DNA of 64,000 bases from Tenacibaculum soleae (GTDB lineage Bacteria; Bacteroidota; Bacteroidia; Flavobacteriales; Flavobacteriaceae). The stretch is taken from the NCBI RefSeq assembly GCF_001693415.1, contig NZ_MAKX01000013.1, forward strand, positions 239,789 to 303,788. Reading direction: 5' to 3'. The position numbers and the translations under genes were made by a program. This document shows positions 52,064-61,138 of the stretch, piece by piece. The notes beneath the pieces are model-generated. The model was given only the letters and a program-made list of their open reading frames with translations. It was not told the DNA's origin and did no database searches. Position 1 is the first letter of the stretch. Every line of letters begins with the position of its first letter.

Positions 52064-55000
52064 ATGTGGTATAATATTTTTAAATTCGAGTTACAATATC
52101 GAATAAAACGACCTGATACCTATGTGTTTTTCTTATTTCTTTTGCTGTTCTCTATTGTTGGTGTAGACTTTATTTTTCAAGGTTCTGATATGGGACTTAT
52201 GAAAAAAAACTCACCATTAGTCATTGCCAAAACAATGGGAGCTATTACAGGTTTATTTATGATTTTAGCTTCTATGATTATGGGTGTTTCTGTATTAAGA
52301 GATTTTGAATACAATATCGAATCTTTAATTTTTATAACCCCAATCAAAAAAAAAGATTATTTATTAGGAAGATTTTTAGGGGCTTTTACAGTGCTATTTT
52401 TTGCTTTTACAGGAATTTTATTTGGAATGATGCTAGGTGAATTAATGCCGTGGCACAATCCTGATGATTTATTAGCATTTAATGCATTTATATATGTAAA
52501 AACATTTTTAATGATCACCTTACCAAGCTTGTTTTTTGGTGCTGCATTATTTTTTGTAACTGGTGCTTTAACTAGAAACTTAGTAGTTGTGTACACGCAA
52601 GGTATTTTTGTGTTTGTGATTTTTATGCTTACCAAAGCCATTACTAATGATTTTTGGCAAGCCATTTTAGACCCATTTTCATTAACTACAATGAGCTTTG
52701 CTACTGAATCTTGGCCTGCTGTAGACAAAATCACACAAAGCATTCCTGTTTTTAACGTACTTCTTTATAATAAACTGTTTTGGATATCTCTTGGAGTTCT
52801 ATCGCTAATTTATGGCTATAAAAAATTCAATTTCAATGTGGTTAGAGAAAAGAAATCAAAGAAAAATCAAAAATTAGTTATTAAAAACACTAATAAAGTG
52901 ATTGGTGTAGTAATTCCTGAAGCTAAAAAGGAATACGGTTTATTATCAAAATTGACACAATTAAAACAATTTACATGGTTTTATTTTATCAGTATTTGTA
53001 AGCAATCATCGTTTTGGGGAATTGTTATTTGCGGCATGGTTATCATCCTAATTAATTCTGTAAACTTAGGTACAGTTTATGGGGTAGATAGTTTACCAAC
53101 AACCTATTTTATTGTAGAAGAACTAAAAGAAACTTCTATGTTTTTCTTTATTGCCATTTTAGTCTTTTATTCAGGAGAATTGGTTTGGAAAGAACGAGGA
53201 GCAAAACTAGATTTAATTTATGACGCAACACCAGTGTCTAGCTTTATACAGCTATTGGGTAAGTATATTGGACTGAATTTAATTTACATAGTGTTGATGT
53301 TCGCATTAATAATATCAGGAATTATTTTTCAAACATCATGTGGTTATTATAACTATGAATTTCAGGTTTATTTTACTGGCTTCTTTGTAGAGATTTTACC
53401 ATTTTTAGCATTGTACACCTGTATTGCTTTTTTTATACAATCTGTTATAAACAATAAGTTTGTAGGTATTATGCTGGTTGTTGTATACTTTATTATCAAT
53501 GTAGCTATGGGCTTATTAGGGTACAACCACGATTTATATTTCTTTGGTGGTAGCACTTTAGGAACGTATTCAGATATGAATGGTTATGGTCATTTATTAA
53601 AACCCTATCTAATAATAAAATCATATTGGTTTTTATTTGCCTTGTTGTTATTAGTTATTGGCTCATTAGTAACTGTAAGAGGTACAGAAACCAATTTGTT
53701 AAAACGAATAAAAGCTAGTAGATACAGACTAAGTAAGCCACTTTTTAAATTAGCAAGTATCGTTTTAATAACATTTATAACTCTTGGATGTTTTATTTTT
53801 TACAATACGAATATTATAAATACGTATTGGACTAATGCTAAAGCTACTGAATTTAGAGTTGCTTACGAAAAAGAATTGAAGCAGTTTGAATATATTCCTC
53901 AACCAAAAATAGTAGATGTTAACTTACAATTAGAACTGTATCCTGCTACGCAAGATTATACTGTAGAAGGTTATTTTATACTAAAAAACACCAATAAAGT
54001 TGATATTTCGTCTGTTCACATTCAAAAACTTCTAGAAAGGAATATTACTTTAGATAGTGTTTCTTTTGAGGGTGGATTTACAACAGATAATCAATACAAG
54101 AAGTTTGATTACTCAATTTTTAAATTGAATACTGCTTTAAAACCAGGAGATTCGGTAAAAATGTATTTCAAACAAAGTTTTATCACAAAGGGTTTTGAAT
54201 CAGGAAACGGAAATGTAAACATCAATAAAAATGGAACTTTCTTTAATAATACAGATTTACCAACCATTGGGTATACTAAAAAATACGAACTCAATGATAC
54301 AAATGAACGTAAAGATTACAATTTGCCAGCTCGTTTTAATAGGGCAGAAAGAGAGGATGTTAATGAACTTGTAAATGCAAGAAATGGTAGCGATTCTGAT
54401 GGTATAAATTTTGAAATGGTTATAGGAACCTCAAAAGAGCAAACGGCCTTAGTTCCTGGAAATTTATTAAAACAATGGACAGAAAATAATCGCAACTATT
54501 TTCATTATAAAATGAAACAACCAATGATAAATTTTTATGCTATTGTTTCGGCAACTTATGAAATTAAAAAAGATACTTGGAAGGCAAATCAGCATGCTTC
54601 AAAACCAGTAGATTTAGAAATTTATTATCATAAAAAACATCGTTATAATATCGAAAGAATGATGGCTTCTATGAAAGCATCTTTAAACTATTACAGCAAA
54701 AATTTTAGCCCGTATCAATACCAACAATTGCGTATTATGGAGTTTCCTCGATTTTCAAAATACGCACAATCATTTCCTGGTACCATTCCATTTTCAGAAG
54801 CAATAGGTTTTGTGTTAGATATAGATGATAAAAAAGATGTAGACATGGCATTTTATGTTACTGCACATGAAATTGCGCATCAATGGTTTGCTATGCAAGT
54901 AGAAGCAGCAAATGTAAAAGGACAGTATTTTATTTTAGAAACCTTGTCACAATACGCTGCGATGATGGTGCTAAAACAAGAATATTCCGAAGAAAAATTA

Positions 55001-55348
55001 CTTCAGTTTTTAGAGGTTCAAAAAGAAGATTATAAAAACGGACAAAATAGAGAATCGGTTAACGAGCCTCCTTTAACTTTAGTTGAAAATCAAGACTATG
55101 TATATTATGCAAAAGGCGCTATTAAAATGTATCGATTTCAAAAAGCAATAGGAGAGAAGCAAGTTAACAAAGCATTGAAACGTTTTCTTGAAGATTGGAA
55201 TACTATTGATGGTAAACTAAAAATAAACACAAATAGATACGCAACAAGTAAAGATTTACTAAAGTATTTTAGAGAGGTTACACCAGCAGCACACCAGCAA
55301 TTAATTATTGATTTGTTTGAGAAAGTAAGGCCTTTAGAATCAAGATAA
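52064..55348 (+). CDS. ABC-2 permease fused to M1-family aminopeptidase
   Basis: 1094 residues. The first 590 hold two sets of about six membrane helices, that is two ABC-2 permease halves in one chain. The rest (about 600-1094) is an M1 metallopeptidase-like domain on the outer face, with zinc site HEIAH (His935, Glu936, His939) and a downstream Glu959 in ILETLSQYAAMM, and SFPGTIPFSEAIGF near the substrate site. Known as a combined family in Bacteroidota. It implies that export and N-terminal peptide trimming are coupled. It follows its ATPase by 2 bases. Confidence 0.92.
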   Translation: MWYNIFKFELQYRIKRPDTYVFFLFLLLFSIVGVDFIFQGSDMGLMKKNSPLVIAKTMGAITGLFMILASMIMGVSVLRDFEYNIESLIFITPIKKKDYLLGRFLGAFTVLFFAFTGILFGMMLGELMPWHNPDDLLAFNAFIYVKTFLMITLPSLFFGAALFFVTGALTRNLVVVYTQGIFVFVIFMLTKAITNDFWQAILDPFSLTTMSFATESWPAVDKITQSIPVFNVLLYNKLFWISLGVLSLIYGYKKFNFNVVREKKSKKNQKLVIKNTNKVIGVVIPEAKKEYGLLSKLTQLKQFTWFYFISICKQSSFWGIVICGMVIILINSVNLGTVYGVDSLPTTYFIVEELKETSMFFFIAILVFYSGELVWKERGAKLDLIYDATPVSSFIQLLGKYIGLNLIYIVLMFALIISGIIFQTSCGYYNYEFQVYFTGFFVEILPFLALYTCIAFFIQSVINNKFVGIMLVVVYFIINVAMGLLGYNHDLYFFGGSTLGTYSDMNGYGHLLKPYLIIKSYWFLFALLLLVIGSLVTVRGTETNLLKRIKASRYRLSKPLFKLASIVLITFITLGCFIFYNTNIINTYWTNAKATEFRVAYEKELKQFEYIPQPKIVDVNLQLELYPATQDYTVEGYFILKNTNKVDISSVHIQKLLERNITLDSVSFEGGFTTDNQYKKFDYSIFKLNTALKPGDSVKMYFKQSFITKGFESGNGNVNINKNGTFFNNTDLPTIGYTKKYELNDTNERKDYNLPARFNRAEREDVNELVNARNGSDSDGINFEMVIGTSKEQTALVPGNLLKQWTENNRNYFHYKMKQPMINFYAIVSATYEIKKDTWKANQHASKPVDLEIYYHKKHRYNIERMMASMKASLNYYSKNFSPYQYQQLRIMEFPRFSKYAQSFPGTIPFSEAIGFVLDIDDKKDVDMAFYVTAHEIAHQWFAMQVEAANVKGQYFILETLSQYAAMMVLKQEYSEEKLLQFLEVQKEDYKNGQNRESVNEPPLTLVENQDYVYYAKGAIKMYRFQKAIGEKQVNKALKRFLEDWNTIDGKLKINTNRYATSKDLLKYFREVTPAAHQQLIIDLFEKVRPLESR

Positions 55349-55374
55349 AATTAAAAAAATAAAAATCAGTAGAA

Positions 55375-55977
55375 ATGAAAACAATTAAAAAACAAATTTT
55401 ATTAAGAATGGCTTGTGTAGCCTTTGCATTATTATCAAGTATAACATTTGCACAAAACACAAATTCGAAAACATTAACACAAAGAGATGGTTTTATCTTC
55501 GAATTTATAGTGGGTGGAGGTATTATCAGTATAGAAGATAGTGCTGGTATTCAAACGTTCGACGAAGTTCAAGGAACGTTCGTTTTTCCAGATTTAAAAT
55601 TTGGCTACATGCTAAATGATAAACTCGCTATTACGGTTTCTATGCCTGGAAACATATATGAATTTCAGGATAATGATAGAAACTTTGGAGGTGTTATTCC
55701 ATCGCTACAATATTGGGTAAAAGAGCGTTGGTGGATTCATGGAGGAATTGGTTTAGCTATAGATTCGCCAGCATTATATGATATTAAAGACAATGTAAAT
55801 AACGATTGGAACTTTGGTTGTACTGTTATGGCAAGTACAGGTTACGAAATTTACAAAAAGAAAAACTTCGCACTTAACCTACAGTCTAAGTTAGTTCTTG
55901 GCCGTGCCTTTTTAGATGGAGATGTGTATAGAGATGCAGTAATATTTAATGTAGGATTAGGGTTAAGCTGGTTATAA
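55375..55977 (+). CDS. Outer-membrane beta-barrel-like protein
   Basis: 200 residues with a signal peptide (to TFAQ). Alternating beta-strands (GFIFEFIVGGGIISI, FGYMLNDKLAITVSMPGN, WWIHGGIGLAI) end in FNVGLGLSWL, the aromatic-ended final strand of a small outer-membrane barrel. The specific role is unknown. It begins 26 bases after the permease/peptidase gene and is co-transcribed. Confidence 0.75.
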   Translation: MKTIKKQILLRMACVAFALLSSITFAQNTNSKTLTQRDGFIFEFIVGGGIISIEDSAGIQTFDEVQGTFVFPDLKFGYMLNDKLAITVSMPGNIYEFQDNDRNFGGVIPSLQYWVKERWWIHGGIGLAIDSPALYDIKDNVNNDWNFGCTVMASTGYEIYKKKNFALNLQSKLVLGRAFLDGDVYRDAVIFNVGLGLSWL

Positions 55978-56001
55978 GTATTAATTTAAATAATTAAAAA
56001 A

Positions 56002-56682
56002 ATGAAAACAAGATTATACAATTTTTTAAACAAACCTTACGCAGTGACTATAATAATGCTTATTGCGTCATTATTTGGATTTATAGATCGAAATTTCACC
56101 TTTTTCTTTCCGCTCGGTATCGTTTTTTTAATTTTAAAGAAAAGTAAATTCGATTGGTCAAAATTTGGAATAGAACAAAAACTAACAGGAAAAACTATTT
56201 TAAAGAGTTTTATTTTTGCTAGTATTCTGTTTGCTGTATTCACCTTTTTAATAGATCCAATACTTATAAATTGGTTTGGTTATTATGATCTGTCGTCTAT
56301 AAATGATATCAGGGGAGATTTTTTTGCTTATCTTATTTTAATGGTTATCGTATGGGTATTTGCAGCCTTTGGAGAGGAATTAATATTTCGTGGATATTAC
56401 ATGAAAGGTTTGGCGGAGTTGTTTGGGAATAGCAATAAAACATGGTTGTTCTCAGCTTTTATAACGTCACTTTACTTTGGAATATCACATGCGTATCAAG
56501 GATTAATTGGAGTGGTATCAGTATTTTTATGGTCATTTATAATATCATTAATATTTAATAAGAATAAAAATAATTTACTTTTATTGGTATTAATTCACGG
56601 AATTTATGACACTATAGGAATAACACTTATATATTTAAATTTTGATAAAACTATTACTGAGTTTATGCAGCAATTGTTTTAA
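56002..56682 (+). CDS. CPBP-family intramembrane metalloprotease
   Basis: 226 residues with about six to seven membrane helices. The CAAX-protease/bacteriocin-processing motifs are present: FGEELIFRGYYMKGL (EExxxR), GISHAYQG (FxxxH-like) and LIHGIYD. Members cleave prenylated or peptide substrates in the membrane or process peptides. The position at the end of an ABC/aminopeptidase transcript suggests action on the same exported peptide. Confidence 0.88.
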   Translation: MKTRLYNFLNKPYAVTIIMLIASLFGFIDRNFTFFFPLGIVFLILKKSKFDWSKFGIEQKLTGKTILKSFIFASILFAVFTFLIDPILINWFGYYDLSSINDIRGDFFAYLILMVIVWVFAAFGEELIFRGYYMKGLAELFGNSNKTWLFSAFITSLYFGISHAYQGLIGVVSVFLWSFIISLIFNKNKNNLLLLVLIHGIYDTIGITLIYLNFDKTITEFMQQLF

Positions 56683-56741
56683 TTTTTATTAAAGTCATAT
56701 TAAATATTAATAAAGTTATTTAGAAAATATTTAATAAATCC

Positions 56742-56774
56742 TTACGAAACTGTTTTTTAGGTTCGTAAAGATTT
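56742..56774. other. Hairpin in the gap before the zur-type gene
   Basis: CTTACGAA and TTCGTAAAG pair across a 13-base loop containing TTTTTT. It may end the CPBP protease transcript, although the T-run is in the loop and not after it. The rest of 56683-56883 shows nothing recognisable. Confidence 0.35.
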
Positions 56775-56883
56775 ATTTAAGTAAAAAATAAAACTTTCTT
56801 TTAGAGAGTATTAAAACTAGATTTTTTTATTGTAATATTTCTTCAAACGTTAAAAAATAATCAAATTTACTTTCGTAATTCAA

Positions 56884-57264
56884 TTAAACAACACATGTTT
56901 CACATTTACCTTGAATTAATAACTGAGTAATTATAACCTGTCTGTTTGGTATTTTAGGCATTATAACACTTGTAGGAATACAGTCTACCTTTCCACAATC
57001 TAAACATTGAAAATGAGGATGAATATCATTATGTTTATTTGCCGAACATCCCATGCATTTTGCATACCATTTTAATCCATTTTTACCAAGAAAAGAATGT
57101 AAAACACCATCGTTTTCAAGCTTGTCTAATACTCGATAAATAGTTGTTTTATTAAATTTAAAATCAAGATTTTCTAATAATTTTTTTACAGAAATAGCGG
57201 CAGAGCTATTATTAAACTCATTAAGTATTGCCTCAACAGATTTTGTTTTTCTAATAATTCCCAT
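56884..57264 (-). CDS. zur: Fur-family metalloregulator, Zur-like
   Basis: 126 residues from the ATG at 57264 (MGIIRKTKSVEAILNEF). The 57282 ATG lies inside the operator and upstream of the predicted transcript start. A winged-helix DNA-binding domain (FNKTTIYRVLDKLENDGVLH) is followed by a metal-binding half with HNDIHPHFQCLDCGKVDC and a final CETC, the structural zinc cysteines. Divergent genes encode zinc-linked proteins and two palindromes lie between, so Zur is the best reading; Fur or PerR type cannot be excluded by sequence alone. Confidence 0.85.
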   Translation of the reverse strand: MGIIRKTKSVEAILNEFNNSSAAISVKKLLENLDFKFNKTTIYRVLDKLENDGVLHSFLGKNGLKWYAKCMGCSANKHNDIHPHFQCLDCGKVDCIPTSVIMPKIPNRQVIITQLLIQGKCETCVV

Positions 57265-57268
57265 AACA

Positions 57269-57276
57269 CAAATATA
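57269..57276 (-). promoter_or_regulatory. -7 promoter element of the zur-like gene
   Basis: TATATTTG on the minus strand is an exact TAnnTTTG match and ends 5 bases before the ATG at 57264, so the message is leaderless or nearly so. Confidence 0.6.
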
Positions 57277-57278
57277 AC

Positions 57279-57291
57279 GCAACTAAGTTGT
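57279..57291. promoter_or_regulatory. Fur/Zur-type operator 1
   Basis: GCAACTAAGTTGT is a palindrome (GCAACT-A-AGTTGt) centred at 57285, within the -33 to -7 spacer of the zur-like promoter. It matches operator 2 and suits autorepression. Confidence 0.7.
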
Positions 57292-57309
57292 AGTAACAAA
57301 TAAAAAAAT

Positions 57310-57317
57310 TATATTTG
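57310..57317 (+). promoter_or_regulatory. -7 promoter element of the zinc operon
   Basis: TATATTTG matches TAnnTTTG and overlaps the left end of operator 2, so a bound repressor would block it. Confidence 0.65.
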
Positions 57318-57330
57318 CAACTTAGTTGCA
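57316..57330. promoter_or_regulatory. Fur/Zur-type operator 2
   Basis: TGCAACTTAGTTGCA has perfect 6-base arms (TGCAAC, GTTGCA) around TTA. It covers the -7 to +1 region of the merC/folE operon promoter. It shares the GCAACTnAGTTG core with operator 1, 38 bases away. Confidence 0.75.
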
Positions 57331-57348
57331 TTAAGTAAAATTTATAAT

Positions 57349-57753
57349 ATGAATTTAACATTACAAAAGCCAGATAATGTAGGTGTATTAGCAAGTACAT
57401 TATGTATGCTGCATTGCGTAATTAGTCCATTTATTTTTATTGCACAAAGTTGTTCTACAACTTGTTGTGAGGTCACGCCTTTGTGGTGGAGGTGGATAGA
57501 TTATATTTTTTTGGCTCTCTCTTTTTTAGCTATTCGTCGTTCAGTGCAGGTTAGTACAAACAATTATATAAAAGTTGGCTTATGGTTAAGCTGGGCTGCA
57601 TTATTGATAGTAATTATTAATGAAAGTATAGAGTTCGTTCATCTATCTGAAATTTATAAATATATAGCTGCTCTTACACTAGTAGCATTGCATTTATATA
57701 ATCAAAAAAAATGCCAATGTAAAAACGATAAATGTTGTACAAATTATGAATAA
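57349..57753 (+). CDS. MerC-domain membrane protein
   Basis: 134 residues with four hydrophobic segments. The MerC-like features are LASTLCMLHCVISPFIF with two cysteines in the first helix, then a Cys cluster (QSCSTTCCEVTP) and a Cys-rich C-terminus (KKCQCKNDKCC). MerC proteins bind and move mercury or other soft metals; in this setting zinc or another divalent metal is more likely. It is first in an operon behind a Zur-type operator and overlaps folE by 8 bases. Confidence 0.85.
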   Translation: MNLTLQKPDNVGVLASTLCMLHCVISPFIFIAQSCSTTCCEVTPLWWRWIDYIFLALSFLAIRRSVQVSTNNYIKVGLWLSWAALLIVIINESIEFVHLSEIYKYIAALTLVALHLYNQKKCQCKNDKCCTNYE

Positions 57754-58408
57754 AAAACAAATAGAATTAGTTGGAGATAATCACATGTATTCAAGCATAC
57801 AAACACCTTTAAGTACAAATGCTTTTAAAAAAACTGATGATGAAAAAATAGAAAATATAGCTTATCATTTTAAAATGATAATGGAAGAAATTGGACTTGA
57901 TTTAACAGATGATAGTTTATCAGGTACTCCATATCGTGTTGCAAAAATGTATATTAAAGAATTGTTTTATGGATTAAACCCAGCCAATAAACCAAAGCTT
58001 TCAACATTTGAAAACAAGTATGGTTATAAAAAAATGCTTGTAGAGCAAAATATCACTATAGATTCTGCCTGTGAACATCATTTTTTACCAATAATTGGTC
58101 ATGCACATGTAGCATATGTAGCAAAAGATAAAGTAATTGGTTTATCAAAAATTAATCGTTTAGTAGATTATTATGCTCGACGTCCACAAGTTCAAGAAAG
58201 ATTAGTTCTTCAAATCTTAAACGATTTACAAACGGTTTTAGACACCAAAGATGTAATTATTATGGTTACTGCCAAACATTTATGTGTTTCATCAAGAGGT
58301 ATAAAAGATCAAAGTAGTTTTACAACTACATTAGAGTATGGTGGTTGTTTTAATAATACTGAAAAAAGAAATGAATTTTTAAAAATAATAAGTAATCAAA
58401 AAATATAA
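57746..58408 (+). CDS. folE: GTP cyclohydrolase I
   Basis: 220 residues. It opens GTP to 7,8-dihydroneopterin triphosphate for folate or biopterin synthesis. The zinc ligands are intact: DSACEHHFLPIIGHAHVAY (Cys and His) and AKHLCVSSRGIK (Cys). GLSKINRLVDYYARRPQVQERL is the catalytic helix region. It is therefore the zinc-dependent (type IA) form, although placed in what looks like a zinc-limitation operon. The start overlaps merC by 8 bases and the stop is 3 bases from the next gene. Confidence 0.95.
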   Translation: MNKKQIELVGDNHMYSSIQTPLSTNAFKKTDDEKIENIAYHFKMIMEEIGLDLTDDSLSGTPYRVAKMYIKELFYGLNPANKPKLSTFENKYGYKKMLVEQNITIDSACEHHFLPIIGHAHVAYVAKDKVIGLSKINRLVDYYARRPQVQERLVLQILNDLQTVLDTKDVIIMVTAKHLCVSSRGIKDQSSFTTTLEYGGCFNNTEKRNEFLKIISNQKI

Positions 58409-58411
58409 ACA

Positions 58412-58879
58412 ATGATAACTAAAGAACAAGTAGAAGCAGTACAAAAGAATTGGGGAAATGGAGTAGTAAAAATTGGTGCTCTTAAAGAGCAAAGAGAAAG
58501 CTGTGAAAAATTTACCAGTGAGTTTTTAGATTCAAATTATGCTTTCGAAACAGGAGTAGTATCTTTTAAGCCTACAAAATGCGAAATAGAACAATTTAGA
58601 CCTACTAAACCTGAGGCAACATCTTATTTTATTGCAGGAGAAAATCGTGTTTGTAAAGAAGATAAAGGGTTTGCAATACAGCCTTGGACAAAAGTTAGAT
58701 TTGAAAATTCTAACCTAATTTTAGAGGAAAAACGTGCTATTGCAATGGGTAATTATTTTTTTACTGATTTAGAGGGTAATGAAGCAAAGGTTGAATACAC
58801 TTTCGGATATAAGTTAGTAGATAATGCCCTAAAAATAGATGTACATCATTCTTCTTTTCCTTATACTCAAAATTCATAA
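58412..58879 (+). CDS. SnoaL-like protein of the zinc operon
   Basis: 155 residues beginning MITKEQVEAVQKNWGNGVVK. The GFAIQPWTKVRFEN, AIAMGNYFFTDLEGNEAKVE and DVHHSSFPY stretches match a family often labelled 'phosphoribosyl-AMP cyclohydrolase', yet the metal-site motifs of HisI are absent and the pattern fits a SnoaL/NTF2-like fold. The true activity is unknown. It sits between folE and another unknown gene with gaps of 3 and 5 bases. Confidence 0.75.
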   Translation: MITKEQVEAVQKNWGNGVVKIGALKEQRESCEKFTSEFLDSNYAFETGVVSFKPTKCEIEQFRPTKPEATSYFIAGENRVCKEDKGFAIQPWTKVRFENSNLILEEKRAIAMGNYFFTDLEGNEAKVEYTFGYKLVDNALKIDVHHSSFPYTQNS

Positions 58880-58884
58880 AACAA

Positions 58885-59280
58885 ATGCAAAAATGCTTTT
58901 TTCTTATTTGTCCTACTGATTATTTAGAAAATGCCATTAACAAAACGTTTAGGTCTCAAAATTATTTTTATACCTCATTAGGCAATTCTTTTATTTATGA
59001 CGACAAAACAATGAAGTATATAAAACAAATTGTTAAAAAACATAACATTCAAAAGTTTTGCTTTGTACTTTCTATTGATAATAAGATCGTTTTAGATGCC
59101 TTATGGAAAGTCAATTTTTCTAAAATAGGAGCATTAAGTAGTTTTCAAAATGAAATAAGAAAAGAAAAAGAACTATCAAAAAAAATATTTAAAAGCAGTA
59201 ATAGTCAATTTGCAATATTGTCCTATTTTTTAAATAAGAAAATAAAGGATTTTAAATTACATTTAAACACAATAGCTTAG
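58885..59280 (+). CDS. Hypothetical protein of the zinc operon
   Basis: 131 residues, soluble, no family recognised. It has an alpha/beta look (KCFFLICPTDYLENAI, KFCFVLSIDNKIVLDALW) and a basic C-terminus. There is no CxxC or His cluster. It is the last gene of the tight merC-folE group; 154 bases separate it from the PhoX gene. Tight spacing implies a function in the same response. Confidence 0.7.
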   Translation: MQKCFFLICPTDYLENAINKTFRSQNYFYTSLGNSFIYDDKTMKYIKQIVKKHNIQKFCFVLSIDNKIVLDALWKVNFSKIGALSSFQNEIRKEKELSKKIFKSSNSQFAILSYFLNKKIKDFKLHLNTIA

Positions 59281-59434
59281 CATTCAATAAATATAGAGGC
59301 TAAAGTTTATTACAGAAATCAAAATAGGTTCTCAAGTATATATTCAGATTTAGTATGCTTACAACAACATCATTTCAATTAAAAACAGTTATAAATTATC
59401 ATATTACCAATATAATTTTTAAGTATAAATTAAA

Positions 59435-61096
59435 ATGGATTACAATAGAAGAAAGTTTATTTCATTTATAGGTAAAGCTAGTTTAACATCGCTAGTATTA
59501 CCTCAATTTTTAATGAGTTGTGGTAATACAACTACACCAACAAAGGGTTTTAATAAAATTTCGAAAGAAAGATTTCAAATTCTTAAAAGCTTTATTTTAC
59601 AAGGGATTACAGCTTCTGATAAAGACGATTTAATATTAGCAAATGGTTTAGATTATCACACCATTATAAAATGGGGAGATGCCATAAGTAACACAGATAC
59701 TTTTGGTTTTAATAATGATTATACCTGTTTTATTCCTTTTAACGAAGATAATCCTAAAGATGGATTGTTATGGGTAAATCATGAATACATTAATCCGCTT
59801 TTTGTTTCTGATTTTCATAATCAACAAGAAAAAACCAAAGAGCAAGTAGATAAAGAAATGTATAATGTTGGTGGAAGCATTGTAAGAATTAAACAAGAAA
59901 ACGGAGTTTGGCAAGTGGTTAAAAACGATTCTCATAACAGAAGAATTACAGCACAAACTGATATTGCTTTAAATTGGGATTCTCCAATAAAAGGAAAAAC
60001 CAGTGTAAAAGGAACATTGGCTAACTGTTCTGGCGGAATTACTCCATGGAAAACCTTTATTACTTGTGAGGAAAACTATGATGCTTTTTTTGGAGAAATT
60101 GAATATGATAAAAAGAATCTAGAAAGTCATAGAAAAAGTGATTATGGTTGGGAAAAATTTTACAATTACCCTCCAGAGCATTATGGTTGGGTAGTAGAAG
60201 TGAACCCCAAAGAAGGTAAAGCGCAAAAACACATTGCTTTAGGTCGTTTTGCACACGAATGTTGTACTTTATACGAACTTGAAGATAAAAGAGTAGTTGC
60301 TTATACAGCAGATGATAAAAATGATGAACATCTATATAAATTTATCTCATCTAAACCAAGTTCTTTAAAAGAAGGAACCTTATATGTTGCTGATACTATA
60401 AACGGAAATTGGTTAGCCTTAGATTGGGAAAACCAACCTATTTTAAAAGAAACATTTAAAAATCAAACCGAAGTTTTGATCAGGGCAAGAGAAGCAGCTA
60501 AACTTATAGGTGCAACCCAATTAAATAGACCAGAAGACATAGAAATAGATCCTATTACGGGACATATTTTTGTAACCTTAACCAATAACAAACCCAAAGG
60601 GGATTTTCATGGCTCAATTTTAAAAATTGAAGAAACTAATGGCGATTTTGATTCTTTAACCTTTAATGCATCAACATATTTAGCTGGTGGCGAGGAAAAT
60701 GGTTTTTCATGCCCAGATAATCTAGCATTCGATATGGCAGGAAACTTATGGATAACTTCAGATATGTCTGGAAGTTCAATGAATAAAAGTAAAAAACCTT
60801 ATATGCCCTTTAAAAACAACAGCTTATTTGTTATTCCTAGATTAGGGAAAGATGCTGGTAAAGTAATTCGTGTTGCCTCTGCACCAACAGATGCAGAACT
60901 TACAGGTCCTTGGTTTTCACCAGATGGTAAAACCTTGTTTTTAAGTGTTCAACATCCAGGAGAACAAACTAAATCTTTAAAAAAACCAACAAGTACATGG
61001 CCTTTTGATGGTGATAATATTCCTAAGCCAGCAGTGGTTGCTATAACAGGTGATTTAATAGAAAAAATGAATCATCTAAATAAATTAGAGGGATAA
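59435..61096 (+). CDS. PhoX-family phosphatase (DUF839), Tat-exported lipoprotein
   Basis: 553 residues. A twin-arginine signal (YNRRKFISFIGKASL) runs into a lipobox-like LMSC near residue 30, so the folded enzyme is exported and probably lipid-anchored. The PhoX-like beta-propeller contains LLWVNHEYINP, YGWVVEVNPKEGKAQKH, FAHECCTLYE and RPEDIEIDPITGHIFVTLTN. PhoX phosphatases use calcium and iron, not zinc, so they can replace the zinc enzyme PhoA when zinc is scarce; that link is established for the family and inferred here. Confidence 0.88.
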   Translation: MDYNRRKFISFIGKASLTSLVLPQFLMSCGNTTTPTKGFNKISKERFQILKSFILQGITASDKDDLILANGLDYHTIIKWGDAISNTDTFGFNNDYTCFIPFNEDNPKDGLLWVNHEYINPLFVSDFHNQQEKTKEQVDKEMYNVGGSIVRIKQENGVWQVVKNDSHNRRITAQTDIALNWDSPIKGKTSVKGTLANCSGGITPWKTFITCEENYDAFFGEIEYDKKNLESHRKSDYGWEKFYNYPPEHYGWVVEVNPKEGKAQKHIALGRFAHECCTLYELEDKRVVAYTADDKNDEHLYKFISSKPSSLKEGTLYVADTINGNWLALDWENQPILKETFKNQTEVLIRAREAAKLIGATQLNRPEDIEIDPITGHIFVTLTNNKPKGDFHGSILKIEETNGDFDSLTFNASTYLAGGEENGFSCPDNLAFDMAGNLWITSDMSGSSMNKSKKPYMPFKNNSLFVIPRLGKDAGKVIRVASAPTDAELTGPWFSPDGKTLFLSVQHPGEQTKSLKKPTSTWPFDGDNIPKPAVVAITGDLIEKMNHLNKLEG

Positions 61097-61138
61097 AACA
61101 TTAGCAATAAACCAACTATTTCGAGATAGAAATAAAAC

